Assembly: GCA_028875725.1 (NCBI GenBank)
Contig: JAPPCR010000006.1
Span: 937,786 to 1,001,785 of the forward strand
Direction of reading: 5' to 3'
Length of the DNA: 64,000 bases
DNA from: Acidobacteriota bacterium
GTDB taxonomy: Bacteria; Acidobacteriota; Thermoanaerobaculia; Multivoradales; Multivoraceae
Below the pieces are notes generated by a model. That model searched no databases. It was given only the letters and a program-made list of their open reading frames with translations, and was not told the origin of the DNA. Below are positions 7,882 to 17,917 of the stretch, piece by piece (the first letter of the stretch is position 1; each line of letters starts with the position of its first letter). A program made the translations under genes and the position numbers.

Positions 7882-8733
7882 ATGGAGCCGCTTGAGCGAC
7901 TCGACGACTGGGACGACTTCGTTGCCGAGCTCTATCCGACGCCGGTGGAGTCGGGCGGCAAGCGGCGGGAGGACTACCGGGACTTCGAGGCGCCTCCGCG
8001 GGACACCGTGCGCGAGTTCTACCGGCTGAACCACCGTCACCAGACCTGGGAGTTCGTCCAGTACAAGAAGGCGGAGTACCTCACACTCGACCGCGCTGAG
8101 CTGTCGGCCTGGGAGGCGCTGGAGTTTCTGAACACGCTGGTCGACGACTCGGATCCGGATCTGGACCTCTCGCAGCTCGATCACCTGCTGCAGACGGCCG
8201 AGGCGATCCGGGCCGACGGACACCCCGACTGGTTCGTGCTGGCCGGACTCGTACACGACCTGGGCAAGGTCCTTTGCCTGTGGGGCGAACCGCAGTGGGC
8301 CGTCGTCGGCGACACCTTCCCGGTCGGCTGCGCGTTCTCGGACCGGATCGTCTATCCGGAGCTGTTCGAGGGCAACCCGGACACGGCGCATTCGACCTAC
8401 TCGACGCCGCTCGGAGTGTACGAACCGGGCTGCGGCCTGGACCAGGTTCACCTGTCCTGGGGTCACGACGAGTACCTCTACCAGGTGCTCAACGACTACC
8501 TGCCGGAGCAGGCCCTCTACATGATCCGCTACCACTCGTTCTACGCGTGCCACCGCGAAGGCGCGTACCGGGAGCTGATGAACGACCGCGACCGCGAGAT
8601 GTTCGCCTGGGTCAGGCTGTTCAACGGCTACGACCTGTACTCCAAGAGCGACCGTCCGCCGGACGCCGCCGAGCTGCGGCCGTACTACCAGGGGCTGATC
8701 GACAAGTACCTGCCGGCGCAGTTGAATCTGTAG
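7882..8733 (+). CDS. Inositol oxygenase (myo-inositol to D-glucuronate), animal-like
   Basis: Di-iron oxygenase converting myo-inositol and O2 to D-glucuronate. The 283-residue protein aligns over its whole length with animal MIOX as I remember it, with shared blocks [23 protein letters not shown] and [13 protein letters not shown]. The six iron ligands of mouse MIOX have equivalents here: His101 ([12 protein letters not shown]), His125 and Asp126 (HDLGK), His195 (WGHDEY), His218 (YHSF) and Asp251 (NGYDLY). Length also matches (mouse 285). Start ATG 7882 is chosen by this alignment; an upstream ATG at 7846 adds unconserved residues. It converges on the YfcC-type carrier gene with a 9-base gap. 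The sugar importer 4 kb away may supply its substrate (inference). Confidence 0.94.
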   Translation: MEPLERLDDWDDFVAELYPTPVESGGKRREDYRDFEAPPRDTVREFYRLNHRHQTWEFVQYKKAEYLTLDRAELSAWEALEFLNTLVDDSDPDLDLSQLDHLLQTAEAIRADGHPDWFVLAGLVHDLGKVLCLWGEPQWAVVGDTFPVGCAFSDRIVYPELFEGNPDTAHSTYSTPLGVYEPGCGLDQVHLSWGHDEYLYQVLNDYLPEQALYMIRYHSFYACHREGAYRELMNDRDREMFAWVRLFNGYDLYSKSDRPPDAAELRPYYQGLIDKYLPAQLNL

Positions 8734-8742
8734 CGGCAGCGA

Positions 8743-10128
<1,386 letters not shown>

Positions 10129-10150
10129 GACCGTTGTCGCCGGCAGGGCG

Positions 10151-12043
10151 TCAATTCGCGTGGCGGCGGCTGCGGGCTTCTCTCCGCTGCTGCTGGCGGC
10201 TTTCGATGTTGGCGATCGAATCGTCCGGGACCGCCTCGATCAGGCGGCGCGTGTACTCCTCGCGAGGTGTCATGTAGATCGCCTCGGACGGTCCCTGCTC
10301 GACGATCCTGCCGTCGAGCATGACGGCCATCATGTCCGACATGAACTTGACCACCGAGAGATCGTGGCTGATGAAGATGTACGTCAGGCCGCGTTCCTCC
10401 TGGAGGTCCTTGAGCAGGTTCAGGACCTGCGCCTGCACCGAGACGTCGAGGGCGGAGACCGACTCGTCGCAGATGATCAGCCTGGGTTGAACCGCCAGCG
10501 CCCGGGCGACCGATATCCGCTGGCGCTGGCCGCCGGAGAACTCGTGCGGGTAGCGCCTCAGATGGCCGGTCTCCATGCCGACTTCCTCGAGCAGCCGGGC
10601 CGCGCGGTCGCGGCGGTCGCTGCGACTGTCGCCGATCCGGTGGATCGCCATCGCCTCGCTGAGCATTGCCTCGACGGTCATCCGGGGATTGAGCGACGAG
10701 TAGGGATCCTGGAGGATGATCTGCATCTGTCCGCGCAGGGCGCGCAGGCGACCCGCCGGGATCGCCGTGACGTCCTGGTCCTCGAACCGGACCGTGCCGG
10801 CGGTGATGTCGATCAGGCGCAGCAGGGCCAGCCCGGTCGTCGTCTTGCCGCAGCCGGACTCTCCGACCAGTCCAAGCGTCTGACCCGGATAGACGTCGAA
10901 GGAGATGCCGTCGACGGCCTTGACGTCGCCCACCTGCCGCCGCAGGAAGCCGCTCCGGATCGGGTAGTAGACCTTGAGGTCGCGCACCTCGAGCAACGAT
11001 TCCGTGTCGTCCGGCACGAGTTCGCCCGGCCCCGGATCCTCCGCGTAGCCCAGACTCTCGAGCGCCGCGCGCGGATGGAGCAGGCGGCCGCGGCCGCGCC
11101 CGACGAGTTCGTTCAGGGACTCTTCGGTGATCTCGCGTTCCGTGATGCGGATCTCGCCTTCGTCGCCATCCTCTTCCACGTCCATGAAGTCCGCGACGGT
11201 GGGAAGGCGCCGGAAGTCGCGGTCGAGGTGCGGACGGCAGGCGAGCAGTCCCTTGGTATAGGGGTGCTGCGGGTCGTTGAACACCTGGGTCACCCGGCCG
11301 CGCTCGACGATCCGGCCCCGGAACATGACCGCGATCCGGTCGGCGATCTCGGCGATCACTCCCAGGTCGTGGCTGATGAACAGGATGGACATGGCGCGCT
11401 CGTCGCGCAGGCGGCGGATCAGGTCGAGGATCTGGGCCTGAATCGTCACGTCGAGCGCGGTCGTCGGTTCGTCGGCGATCAGGAGCTTCGGATTGCACGA
11501 CAGGGCCATGGCGATCATCACGCGCTGCTTCTGTCCGCCCGACATCTCGTGCGGATAGCTGTCCACGCGCCGTTCCGGTTCCGGGATGCCGACCTCTTCG
11601 AACAGCTCGATCGTCCGCCGGCGTGCTTCCTGGCGGCTCATGCCGAGATGGACGCGGAGCGCCTCCCCCACCTGGTCGCCGACCCGGAAGACCGGGTTCA
11701 GCGAGGTGCCCGGCTCCTGGAAGATCATCCCGATGTCCTTGCCGCGCAGATCCCGCATCTCGCGCTTGGGCAGGTGGACCAGATCGCGGCCGAACCAGGC
11801 GATCTCCCCCGTTTCGATGTTCGCGGTGCTCTCGAGCAGGCGCATCACCGATAGCGAGGTCACCGACTTGCCCGAGCCCGATTCGCCGACCAGCCCGAGC
11901 GTTTCGCCCTCCTCGATCGTCAGGTCGATGTCGTCGACGGCCCGGACCGTCTCGCGCTTGCCGTGGAACCAGGTCCGCAACTCGCGGATCTGGAGCAGGG
12001 GCGGCGCCGCGCCGGCCGGCGAGGGAGACTCAGGCTCGGTCAT
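10151..12043 (-). CDS. Dipeptide/oligopeptide ABC transporter, fused double ATP-binding protein (DppD-DppF type)
   Basis: A 630-residue fusion of two Opp/Dpp-type ATPases that would energise an inner-membrane peptide or nickel-type importer. Domain 1 has Walker A GESGSGKS (residues 53-60), signature [15 protein letters not shown] and Walker [13 protein letters not shown]. Domain 2 has Walker A GESGCGKT (about 389-396), signature [15 protein letters not shown] and [12 protein letters not shown]. Note Ser instead of Pro in the second Walker B loop, which is common in DppF. Between them lies an acidic linker of about 60 residues ([19 protein letters not shown] region), longer than in GsiA-like fusions I know. 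No permease or binding protein is adjacent, so its partners are elsewhere. Start ATG 12043 is 54 bases from the divergent sugar-binding-protein gene. Confidence 0.93.
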   Translation of the reverse strand: MTEPESPSPAGAAPPLLQIRELRTWFHGKRETVRAVDDIDLTIEEGETLGLVGESGSGKSVTSLSVMRLLESTANIETGEIAWFGRDLVHLPKREMRDLRGKDIGMIFQEPGTSLNPVFRVGDQVGEALRVHLGMSRQEARRRTIELFEEVGIPEPERRVDSYPHEMSGGQKQRVMIAMALSCNPKLLIADEPTTALDVTIQAQILDLIRRLRDERAMSILFISHDLGVIAEIADRIAVMFRGRIVERGRVTQVFNDPQHPYTKGLLACRPHLDRDFRRLPTVADFMDVEEDGDEGEIRITEREITEESLNELVGRGRGRLLHPRAALESLGYAEDPGPGELVPDDTESLLEVRDLKVYYPIRSGFLRRQVGDVKAVDGISFDVYPGQTLGLVGESGCGKTTTGLALLRLIDITAGTVRFEDQDVTAIPAGRLRALRGQMQIILQDPYSSLNPRMTVEAMLSEAMAIHRIGDSRSDRRDRAARLLEEVGMETGHLRRYPHEFSGGQRQRISVARALAVQPRLIICDESVSALDVSVQAQVLNLLKDLQEERGLTYIFISHDLSVVKFMSDMMAVMLDGRIVEQGPSEAIYMTPREEYTRRLIEAVPDDSIANIESRQQQRREARSRRHAN

Positions 12044-12097
12044 GTGGTGGCGACTCTATCCGGGCGTCTGACGAAGACGTGCCACAATCGGCGAATC

Positions 12098-13072
12098 GTG
12101 AAGCGCTTACTCGTGGCAACTGTGGCGGTAATCGTGTTGGCCGCGCTCGGCGCCTGTGGCGGCGCGGAGACGGGCGCGGGCGAAGGAGAGGACGTCGCGC
12201 GCGGCACGATTGGCTTCTCGGCGATGACGCTGAAGAACCCCTTCTTCAAGATCATCGCGGACACGATGACCGCGGAGGCCGAACGGCACGGTTTCGACGT
12301 GGTGGTCACCGATGCCGAGCGGGACGTGAACCGCCAGTCGCAGCAGGTCGACAACTTCCTGGCCTCCGGCGTCGCCGCGATCGTCCTCAACCCGGTGGAC
12401 CGGATCGCCATCGGTCCCGCGGTGCGGCGCGCGAACGAAGCCGGAGTGCCGGTGTTCACGTCCGACCTCCAGGCCGTCGCCGAAGGTGTCGAGATCGCCG
12501 GTCACGTCGGCACCGACAACTACCAGGGCGGGCTGCTTGCCGGCGAGGCGATGATCGAGGCGCTCGGCGAGGCCGGCGGCGAGGTGCTCGTGCTGCACTT
12601 CAAGCAGGCCAACTCCTGCGTCCTGCGCGTGGACGGCTTCCGCCAGGCGATCGGGGAGTACAACCGGGATCGGACCGAGGGCCGAATCGAGATCGTCGCC
12701 GAGCTCGAAGGCGGCGGCCTGCGCGACGAGGGTTACCGGGCGATGGCGGACGGCATCCAGGCCTACCCAGACCTCGCCGGGGTGTTTGCGATCAACGATC
12801 CCTCGGCGCTGGGCGCGCGCACCGCGCTCGAGCAGGCCGGGCGCGCCGACCAGGTGAAGATTGTGGGCTTCGACGGCGAGCTCGCGGGCAAGCAGGCGAT
12901 CCGGGACGGCAAGATCTACGCGGATCCGATCCAGTATCCGGACAGGATGGGCGTCATGACGGTACGGAACATCGTGAGCTACCTCGACGGCGAGGACTTC
13001 GAGCGCGTTCACCTGATCCCGACGGCGCTCTACCGGCAGTCCGACGCCGAGCAGGATCCGGCCCTCGACTGA
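12098..13072 (+). CDS. Sugar ABC transporter substrate-binding lipoprotein (ribose/inositol class)
   Basis: Type I periplasmic binding protein (RbsB-like), 324 residues, first gene of a three-gene importer operon. A lipoprotein signal ends in LGAC (Cys20). Characteristic segments are GTIGFSAMTLKNPFFKIIADTM, here opening the N-lobe, NFLASGVAAIVLNPVD, VFTSDLQA, GHVGTDNYQGGLLAG and AINDPSALGARTALEQAG. The start is GTG at 12098: upstream codons in frame are out of family, and the signal peptide VKRLLVATVAVIVLAALG begins there. Ligand is not determinable by eye; ribose, fructose or myo-inositol are the usual choices, and inositol fits the nearby oxygenase. The ATPase gene follows after 17 bases. 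Confidence 0.92.
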   Translation: MKRLLVATVAVIVLAALGACGGAETGAGEGEDVARGTIGFSAMTLKNPFFKIIADTMTAEAERHGFDVVVTDAERDVNRQSQQVDNFLASGVAAIVLNPVDRIAIGPAVRRANEAGVPVFTSDLQAVAEGVEIAGHVGTDNYQGGLLAGEAMIEALGEAGGEVLVLHFKQANSCVLRVDGFRQAIGEYNRDRTEGRIEIVAELEGGGLRDEGYRAMADGIQAYPDLAGVFAINDPSALGARTALEQAGRADQVKIVGFDGELAGKQAIRDGKIYADPIQYPDRMGVMTVRNIVSYLDGEDFERVHLIPTALYRQSDAEQDPALD

Positions 13073-13089
13073 AGCCGGCGTACAGCAAC

Positions 13090-14628
13090 TTGCTCGAACT
13101 CCAGCGGATCAGCAAGAGCTACCCGGGCGTGGACGCGCTTCGCGCCGTCAGCCTGGCAGTAGGCGCGGGCGAGGTGCTGGGACTGGTCGGGGAGAACGGC
13201 GCCGGCAAGAGCACGCTGATCCGGATCGTCTCGGGCGCGGAGCGGCCGGACGCCGGACGGATCGGGTTCGAGGGCGAGGCCGCGGCGTTCGCGTCGCCGG
13301 CGGATGCCCGCGAAAGAGGGATCGCGGTGATCCACCAGGAACTCAGCCTGGTGCCGCAACTGAGCGTGCGCGAGAACCTCTTTCTCGGCGCCGGCTGGTC
13401 CCGGCGGGGGATCGTCCGCCGGCGCTGGGAGGAGCGGGAGGCGCGGCGTCTGCTCGGGCTGCTCGAGATGGACATCGATCCGGACACCCGCTGCTCGGAG
13501 CTGTCTCTCGGTGCCCGCCAGGCGGTCGAGATCGCGAAGGCCCTGGCGCTCGAACCCCGGCTGCTGATCCTGGACGAGCCGACCGCGGCGCTGTCGCCAC
13601 GCGAGGCGCGTGCGCTGCTGTGCGAGGTGCGGGAACTGGCGCGCCGTGGGGCGGCCGCGATCTACATCAGCCACCGGCTGGAGGAGATCGAGGCCGTGGC
13701 CGACCGGGTCGCCGTGCTCCGCGACGGCGAACTCGTGCGGAGCATCGACCGGCGCGAACCGGCCAGCGGCGACGACGGGCTCGCGCCGCTCGATCGGGAC
13801 GAGCTGATCGAGGCCATGGTCGGTCGCAGCCTGAGCGCGGAGTTCCCGCCCCGACTACCGGCGGGAATCGGTGAACCCCGGCTCGAGGTCCGGGGACTGT
13901 CGGCCGGTCGGCGCGTCCGGGACGTGTCGTTCGACATCCGCCGCGGCGAGGTCCTGGGGCTCGCGGGCCTGGTGGGAGCGGGCCGGACCGAGGTGGCGCG
14001 GATGATCTTCGGCGCCGCTGCGCCCGACCGCGGCGAGGTGCGGCTCGACGGCACGCGGCTTGAGCTCCGGTCGCCGCGCCAGGCGATCAGGAACGGCATC
14101 TGCCTGTTGCCGGAGGATCGCAGGGGCCACGGCCTGGTGCTGAACCGGAGCGCGCGGGCCAACTTCGCGCTCCCCAACCTGGACCGTTTCCGGCGGCCTG
14201 GTGGTGTGGTCGATCGCCAGCGCGAGGGCCGCGCCTTCAGCCGGTGGCGGGAGCAACTGGACATTCGGCTTGTCCGGGCCGGTCAGCGGGTGGCGACGCT
14301 GTCGGGCGGTAACCAGCAGAAAGTCGTGATCGCCAGGTGGCTCGAACGCGGCGCCGGGGTCGTCCTCTGCGACGAGCCGACCCGGGGCATCGATGTCGGG
14401 GCGCGCTACGAGATCTACGAGTGGATCCGCCGCATGGCGTCGGAGGGCAAGGCCGTGCTTCTGATCAGCTCGGAGCTGGAGGAGGTTCTCGGCATGAGTG
14501 ACCGCGTGCTGGTCATGCACGGCGGGCGGATTCGGGGCGAGATCGCGGATCCGGCGCGCGCCGACCCGGCCGGCGTGCTGCGGATCGCCGCCGGTATCGA
14601 ACGCTCGGAGGAACCGTCCGTTGCCTGA
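13090..14628 (+). CDS. Sugar ABC transporter ATP-binding protein (RbsA/MglA type, two ATPase domains)
   Basis: Cytoplasmic energy-coupling subunit of the carbohydrate uptake transporter-2 family, 512 residues. Domain 1 carries Walker A GENGAGKS, signature LSLGARQAVEIAKAL and LLILDEPTAALS. The degenerate second domain has GLVGAGRTE in place of Walker A, the LPEDRRGHGL stretch typical of RbsA/MglA/XylG, signature LSGGNQQKVVIARWL and CDEPTRGIDVGA. The frame has no ATG before the family start; TTG at 13090 gives the normal N-terminus LLELQRISKSYPGV, so I use it. A CTG overlapping the previous stop is less likely. The permease ATG follows 16 bases after the stop. Confidence 0.92.
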   Translation: MLELQRISKSYPGVDALRAVSLAVGAGEVLGLVGENGAGKSTLIRIVSGAERPDAGRIGFEGEAAAFASPADARERGIAVIHQELSLVPQLSVRENLFLGAGWSRRGIVRRRWEEREARRLLGLLEMDIDPDTRCSELSLGARQAVEIAKALALEPRLLILDEPTAALSPREARALLCEVRELARRGAAAIYISHRLEEIEAVADRVAVLRDGELVRSIDRREPASGDDGLAPLDRDELIEAMVGRSLSAEFPPRLPAGIGEPRLEVRGLSAGRRVRDVSFDIRRGEVLGLAGLVGAGRTEVARMIFGAAAPDRGEVRLDGTRLELRSPRQAIRNGICLLPEDRRGHGLVLNRSARANFALPNLDRFRRPGGVVDRQREGRAFSRWREQLDIRLVRAGQRVATLSGGNQQKVVIARWLERGAGVVLCDEPTRGIDVGARYEIYEWIRRMASEGKAVLLISSELEEVLGMSDRVLVMHGGRIRGEIADPARADPAGVLRIAAGIERSEEPSVA

Positions 14629-14644
14629 GGAGAAGGGCGGGCGC

Positions 14645-16042
14645 ATGGGCCGGTGGCGTCACAGGCTGCTGGACCTCCTGGGCAGGAACCTCTCGGTCGT
14701 CGTGCTGGTCCTCCTCTGCCTGATCTCGAGTGCGGCGACCTGGCGCGAACAGAACCCGGTCACGAGTCGTTCCGGTGCCGCGGTCGCGCGGCAGGTGCTG
14801 GAGGCGTGCCAGGCGCCCTGCTCGGTACTCGTCGTGGCGCGGGACACGGAGGGCGACCGGGTGTTCGTGCAGGCGATCGAACAGGGCCTCGGCGCCGCCG
14901 GCGCCCGGATCGCCGGTCGCGTGTTCGGCCAGCCGCGGGACGTCCGGCTCGAGTTGGAGCGGATCGCCGGGACCGACGGTTCCTTCGACGCGATCGCTAC
15001 CCACCGGATCGCGTCCGAGTGGGGGCCGGTGCGAACCGCCGGGACGCCGGTATTCGCGCCGGGGAGCTACCACTGGCCAACGTTCCTGACCGCCCGCAAC
15101 CTCCTCAACGTGGTGAACCAGAACGCGGACATCGCGATCATCGCGCTCGGCATGACCCTGGTCATCCTGACCGCGGGCATCGATCTCTCCGTCGGCAGCC
15201 TGTTGGCGCTGGCAGGCGTGATCGCGGCGGTGACGGCACAGGAGTGGTTCGGAGGCGCCGCGGCCTCGCCGGCCGGCCTTCTGGCGGCCATGCTGTTGGG
15301 TGTCGCGGCAGCTGCTCTGGGCGGCCTCCTCAGCGGGACGATGGTCACCGCGTTCCGGGTGCCGCCATTCGTCGCCACGCTTGGCTTGATGATGCTGGCG
15401 CGCGGCCTGGCGCTGATTCTGGCCGTCGGTCATCAGCGGCGCCTGATGGGCGGGGGCGCCGAGGGTACGCCGGAGGCGGTGCGGGTCGACGCGGCCGTCT
15501 TCGCCTGGCTCGGCAACGGCGCCGTGCTGGGCGTGCCGAATCCGATCCTGCTCATGCTGGTCCTGTTCGTCGCCGCTCACCTGCTGATGACGCGAACCAT
15601 GTTCGGACGCTACGTCTACGCCGTCGGCGGCAACGTCGAGGCGGCGCGCCTCTCTGGCGTGCCGGTGACGGCGGTGCTGCTCGCCGTCTACTGCCTGTGC
15701 GGGGCGTTCGCCGGCCTCGCGGGCATCGTCGACGCTTCCCGCTTCGAGGGCGGACGGCCCAACGCCGGTGAGCTCTACGAGCTGCAGGTCATCGCCGCGG
15801 TCGTGGTCGGCGGCGCGAGCCTCGCGGGTGGCCGCGGCCGGATTGCGGGAACGCTGATCGGCGCGATGATCATCGCCGTCATCCAGAACGGCCTGAACAT
15901 CGCGGGTGTCGCGTCCTACGAGCAGAAGGTCGTGTTTGGGGCTCTGATCCTCGCCGCGGTGCTGCTCGACCGGCTTCAGCCGAAGATCGCCTCCAGGCGG
16001 GCCCGCATGACCCGGGCATCGACGTCGACCCCGGTCCAGTAG
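14645..16042 (+). CDS. Sugar ABC transporter permease (RbsC type) with an extra domain after TM1
   Basis: Inner-membrane channel subunit of the importer, 465 residues against about 320-340 for typical RbsC. The core from about residue 146 is standard: FLTARNLLNVVNQ, ALGMTLVILTAGIDLSVGS, VPPFVATLGLMMLARG, YAVGGNVEAARLSGV, GRIAGTLIGAMIIAVIQNGLN with the EAA-like loop. Between TM1 (about 16-32) and the core there is an extra stretch of about 110 residues with alternating strand/helix character (SVLVVARDTEGDRVFVQAIE, LELERIAGTDGSFDAI) and a CQAPC pair, resembling part of a periplasmic binding protein lobe. GAGGAGAAGG lies about 8 bases before ATG 14645. Its 3' end overlaps the convergent shikimate dehydrogenase gene by 67 bases. 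Confidence 0.9.
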   Translation: MGRWRHRLLDLLGRNLSVVVLVLLCLISSAATWREQNPVTSRSGAAVARQVLEACQAPCSVLVVARDTEGDRVFVQAIEQGLGAAGARIAGRVFGQPRDVRLELERIAGTDGSFDAIATHRIASEWGPVRTAGTPVFAPGSYHWPTFLTARNLLNVVNQNADIAIIALGMTLVILTAGIDLSVGSLLALAGVIAAVTAQEWFGGAAASPAGLLAAMLLGVAAAALGGLLSGTMVTAFRVPPFVATLGLMMLARGLALILAVGHQRRLMGGGAEGTPEAVRVDAAVFAWLGNGAVLGVPNPILLMLVLFVAAHLLMTRTMFGRYVYAVGGNVEAARLSGVPVTAVLLAVYCLCGAFAGLAGIVDASRFEGGRPNAGELYELQVIAAVVVGGASLAGGRGRIAGTLIGAMIIAVIQNGLNIAGVASYEQKVVFGALILAAVLLDRLQPKIASRRARMTRASTSTPVQ

Positions 16043-16842
16043 CGGATCCCGGCGACGCCCTGGTTGACGAGCATGCCGAGGCCGTCGAGCACGGTGCAGC
16101 CACGGGCGGCTGCCGCCGTGAGCAGGCGTGTGGCGGGTGGATTCGGAACCACGTCGGCGACCACCATGACGGGTTCGAGAGTGTCGACGTTGAGCGGCAC
16201 TGCCGCGTCGACATCCGGGTAAAGCCCGATCGACGTCGCGTTGATCACGATGTCGACGGCCTTCGGCAGGCGGTAGATACCGCGCCAGTGCACGAAGCGG
16301 ACTTGGGTCTCCGTACGGCCGGCGATGTGGGCCGCCAGTTCCTCGCCGCGTTCGCGGGTGCGGTTGACGATCGTGATCTCGGCTGCTCCCGCCAGCGCGA
16401 GTTCGACCGCGATCGCCCGCGCGGCGCCGCCGGCGCCGAAGATCACGACTCGCTTGCCGGCCGCCGGCATCACTTCCTCGAGTGAGCGGAGGAAGCCCTT
16501 GCCGTCCGTGTTCTCGCCGATGAATCGGCCGTCGCCGTCGCGGACGACGCAGTTCACCGCGCCGATCAGCCGGGCTGATTCGCCCAGCCCGTCGAGGTGC
16601 TCGATCACCGTGACCTTGTGGGGAAGCGAACAGTTGAATCCGGCCCAGCCCATGGCGCGGGCACCGGCCACCGCCGCCGCCAGACGGTCCGCCGGCACTT
16701 CGCAGTTCAGGTACCGCCAGTGCAGGCGGTGATGACGGAACGCGGCCTCGACCATTTCAACGGTCGGGTTCTCGGCCGCAGGGTCGGCGAAGGATCCAAC
16801 GATTCGGGGAAGAAAGTCCATCTCGGCGCCAGTCGAGGACAT
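15976..16842 (-). CDS. Shikimate dehydrogenase (NADP) family protein
   Basis: AroE-family oxidoreductase, 288 residues, normally reducing 3-dehydroshikimate to shikimate. The substrate domain has FNCSLPHKVTVI with the catalytic Lys, AVNCVV and GENTDGKGFLRSL; the Rossmann domain has FGAGGAARAIAVELALAGA, NRTRERGEELA and INATSIGLYPD; the C-terminus carries the usual DGLGMLVNQG block. The usual N-terminal SxSP site is replaced by GSFADPAAENPTVEM, which suggests a divergent subgroup, possibly quinate- or sugar-acid-related rather than the biosynthetic enzyme. It converges on and overlaps the sugar permease gene, so a catabolic link is possible but unproven. Start ATG 16842; Met8 (16821) is an alternative. 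Confidence 0.88.
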   Translation of the reverse strand: MSSTGAEMDFLPRIVGSFADPAAENPTVEMVEAAFRHHRLHWRYLNCEVPADRLAAAVAGARAMGWAGFNCSLPHKVTVIEHLDGLGESARLIGAVNCVVRDGDGRFIGENTDGKGFLRSLEEVMPAAGKRVVIFGAGGAARAIAVELALAGAAEITIVNRTRERGEELAAHIAGRTETQVRFVHWRGIYRLPKAVDIVINATSIGLYPDVDAAVPLNVDTLEPVMVVADVVPNPPATRLLTAAAARGCTVLDGLGMLVNQGVAGIRYWTGVDVDARVMRARLEAIFG

Positions 16843-16884
16843 AGTGTAGGGAGTCGCGGGTCAGATCAACGAGGGAGGGTCGAG

Positions 16885-17820
16885 ATGGACAGACGCTTCG
16901 GGTTCGCACTTCTGATCTTGGCGCTGGCTGCCTGTGGTGGCCGCGAGCAAGCCGATTCCGGCGCCGGCCACGTAGAGGAAGCCGCCGACGCCGAACCGAC
17001 CCACCTCGGAGGCTGCATCCTGCTGTCTCCGGTCGGTGAGGTCCCGGACGACGTGTATCAGCACGGCGACGTCGTCGCCACGGAGGCCATGCCGCCGTTC
17101 ACCAAGGAACTGCAGGTCTACGGGCTCAAGCTGGCGGCCCGCGACGACATCTCGGACGACTTCCTGCGGCTAGTGGCGAAGACGATTGCCGAGTCGTTTC
17201 CGCGGGACGCCGGCCTCGACGCCGATCTCCAGCGCGAAGTGCTCGCGAACCACTATCGGTACAGGGCCCTGATTCCGGTTCCGCTCGGCGACGACATGAG
17301 CTTCGCGGAGGAGAACGAGGAGCAGTGGGCCGAGATCGAGAAGAACAGCTCGGTGTGCGACATCATCATGCAGGACGGGCCGGTAGGGCCGGAGGGGCAG
17401 GTGATGGAGGTGGTCGAGCACATCCTCCACTACGTGACGGACATCGGCCTGCACTACACGTTCCCGGAGGTCTGGGGTATCTCGGAAGATTCGGAGCTCG
17501 CCCGCGCGATGAGGAAGGCCGACGACGAGGGCCACTACGTGTTGGACAAGTACCTCGACATCGGAGACGAGGAGGTCCGTTTCCGGGTCCAGATGCAGGA
17601 ATTCGCCTACTGGTTCATCTCGACGGCCTGGAACCTCCAGGCGCCCTACGGCCCCGTTTGGGAAGACGAGTGGACCATCGTCGACCAAGAGGACCTGCGC
17701 CGGAAGCTGCCGGAGATGTACGCGGCCTACGAGGAGACGGCGGCCCGCGTGATGGTCGCTCCCAGCCTGGAGACGTTGCAGGAGATCGGTCCGACCCGGG
17801 CGGAGGAACGGGGAAACTGA
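16885..17820 (+). CDS. Hypothetical lipoprotein
   Basis: A 311-residue protein with a lipoprotein signal (LILALAACGG, Cys17) and a well-placed ribosome site (GAGGGAGGG 6-10 bases before ATG 16885). The mature part is acidic, with Trp/Tyr/His-rich motifs such as EHILHYVTDIGLHYTFPEVW and MQEFAYWFISTAWNLQAPYG, plus CILLSPVG and SSVCDIIMQDGP with single cysteines that could pair. I do not recognise the family. The ordered His and Glu residues would suit metal binding, but this is only an impression. Neighbours (AroE-like gene divergent, carboxylase downstream) give no functional clue. Confidence 0.78.
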   Translation: MDRRFGFALLILALAACGGREQADSGAGHVEEAADAEPTHLGGCILLSPVGEVPDDVYQHGDVVATEAMPPFTKELQVYGLKLAARDDISDDFLRLVAKTIAESFPRDAGLDADLQREVLANHYRYRALIPVPLGDDMSFAEENEEQWAEIEKNSSVCDIIMQDGPVGPEGQVMEVVEHILHYVTDIGLHYTFPEVWGISEDSELARAMRKADDEGHYVLDKYLDIGDEEVRFRVQMQEFAYWFISTAWNLQAPYGPVWEDEWTIVDQEDLRRKLPEMYAAYEETAARVMVAPSLETLQEIGPTRAEERGN

Positions 17821-17917
17821 GCCTCGTTCCGGGCGCGGAGGAATAGCGCCGGAACCGGCCAAGTTACACGTTGCCGGCCCTTTACCGTCCGTTGACCGGG
17901 TAGAGTATGCCGTTTGT

